Assembly: GCF_008831285.2 (NCBI RefSeq)
Contig: NC_045142.1
Location: 1,245,001-1,309,000, forward strand
From: Nymphaea colorata
Taxonomy: Eukaryota; Streptophyta; Magnoliopsida; Nymphaeales; Nymphaeaceae
Length of the DNA: 64,000 nt
Direction of reading: 5' to 3'
Part shown: positions 62,427-64,000 of the stretch, piece by piece
How the letters are laid out: the number at the start of each line of letters is the position of its first letter
Position numbering within the stretch: position 1 is the stretch's first letter
Made by a program: the position numbers and the translations under genes
Notes under the pieces: generated by a model
Told to the model about the DNA's origin: nothing
The model's input: only the letters and a program-made list of their open reading frames with translations
The model's database searches: none

Positions 62427-64000
62427 GTCTTCTGTTGGTTTCATCCAACCATTTGTAAGCAATCTGGTCGCTAAAACTCATCAAAATAGTGACAAGTTAA
62501 CTAGTGTCAGAATAGACTGTGAATCTCTTTCAAACTTTGCAATTAAATTGGCTGATTGTTTGATTTGTTTAGACACCCAATTGTGGCGAAAGATGCTTAA
62601 TTGCCACTAAATTTTTGTCTCTAAGCATTCAAAATCTTGTAACGCCAAAGTCTGATGTTATACCATTGGCTTTCATTCATTCTATTGATTTTTTAAATCG
62701 AGTCAAAGATATAACGTTTGTTGGTGCAGCCACAATTATGGAATTCCAGAATTAAAATTTTTATTATTGATGAAATGTGAATTATATTTTCAAACAAAGA
62801 ATTTTGATTTTGGAAATATACAGTCATTCTAGAAACACAATTTTGGAATTATGATCCTACCATAGGTGGTGTAAAAAAAACATACTGTTGTTGCTTAAAG
62901 AGAAGAATAATAAATATATATTTCTAAAATCTGATTATGTTTATGACGCCCTGTCATATTCTCATGCTAGAGTATGCACTACAAAAGTTTTGTTCCTTAA
63001 TGGGCAAAAAAATGTGAAAAGATAATGCAAAAAAAAAAAAAAAAACCATGGTGGATCTACATCGGTGAAGATCGACCTTCACCTTCACTTGGTAAAGTTT
63101 TTGTGTCAGTATATCTCCAAAGAGGCAAAGAGACATACTTCGATAGTAGGTTTCGATAACAAACACTGCGACGAGGTTAAGGCATCAGTAAATGTTAAGT
63201 CGGAGGCAACATGAATCTCGCGTCAGTGAGTAATTGCTACTGCATTAAATGGATCTTCAGTGACGGATTGTGTACTTGTTGGAGGCCACTGTTGACTCTC
63301 TCTCTTTTTTTTTTATTGCATCCTAAGTGACATGGACATGGCAAGACGGCCGGCGTACTGGTGTCGACACGCTGGCACATGGATGCAGGTAAGCCGACAT
63401 ACTTGAACAATTTTTTTTTTAAAATGTATATTATTATTATTTTTCATTTTGCATATTTTTTTTTCATATTAATCTTCTAAAATGTATTATTTTTACTTGT
63501 TTAGCATTTTTCTCACATGTTTTGTATTACTTTTACATATATTTTATGGAATTTTACACACAAACACACACAAATATATGTACATATGTATGTACATGTA
63601 TGCATGTGTACTCACAATTTTCAAATTATTATGTTCATACCCACTCCTCTATACCTGAGACTTACAAAAAAAAAAAAATTATTTAGCCCTTTTAAGAGTT
63701 TTGAAAAATCTAGTTTGCTCAGATAAAAATTTTAGAAACTATAGTTCAGGCATTTTGAAAAAAAAATTCTAACTCTACTCCGAGGTCCTACAAATTAAAT
63801 TCAATTAATTGATTCCACTCTCTCAACAGTTCATTCATGAATATGGGTAAAATTTGGTACAATTTTAACTTTTATCCAATCCAAATCCAGTCCGATATAT
63901 TTAATTGTATCAGGATTCAAACATTTGCAACCCTGTTCTAAACTGCATTAACTTTAAAACATGAATTCTTTCTTCTTGACGGCATTGAATTGGTCATCTA
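62427..64000. other. Spacer at the right edge, nothing recognised
   Basis: AT-rich sequence with poly-A/T runs and a short tandem (acac/atgtatgtacatgt) region at about 63556-63612. No gene seen. Confidence 0.5.

Overview
The window is nuclear DNA of a flowering plant. It is AT-rich. Every recognisable gene is split by GT-AG introns, and each protein matches a plant nuclear family: a chloroplast-targeted NAD(P)-binding protein, a mitochondrial FtsH protease, a plant CDH1 and a plant endosulfine. Long spacers carry microsatellites, short inverted-repeat elements and decayed transposon pieces. I cannot fix the species.

Layout, left to right: (1) 1025-5890, plus strand: last four coding exons of a mitochondrial carrier-family gene whose 5' part is not resolved. 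(2) 8257-8841, minus: an intronless 194-residue proline-rich ORF I do not recognise. (3) 10688-15117, plus: a complete seven-exon gene for a chloroplast NAD(P)-binding Rossmann protein of the Arabidopsis At2g37660 type. (4) 15118-26048: about 11 kb without a convincing gene, including a diverged tandem duplication. (5) 26049-28296, minus: an eight-exon HAD-family phosphatase/pyrimidine 5'-nucleotidase-like gene with a 5'-UTR intron and promoter near 29.77 kb. (6) 28.3-36.8 kb: spacer with inverted-repeat elements and a strong fold-back. (7) 36852-38289, minus: a six-exon endosulfine (ENSA/ARPP19) homologue with a 5'-UTR exon near 40.7 kb. (8) 40.9-45.2 kb: spacer. (9) 45277-51770, minus: an eight-exon mitochondrial m-AAA FtsH protease of the FTSH3/FTSH10 type. 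(10) 55191-59662, minus: a ten-exon CDH1/FIZZY-RELATED gene of the CCS52B/FZR3 type. (11) 59.9-64 kb: spacer with a copia reverse-transcriptase relic between two direct repeats.

All splice junctions given were read by eye. In each complete gene the exon phases join into one uninterrupted frame, which supports the models strongly. There is no operon logic. Two neighbours, endosulfine and CCS52B, both belong to mitotic control, but nothing shows that this proximity matters. I found no clearly new multi-gene system. The most useful leads are the two AACGG-type (MSA-like) sites upstream of the CDH1 gene, the in-frame transit-peptide start of the Rossmann gene, the small inverted-repeat element family, the fold-back at 32.8 kb and the unidentified proline-rich ORF.
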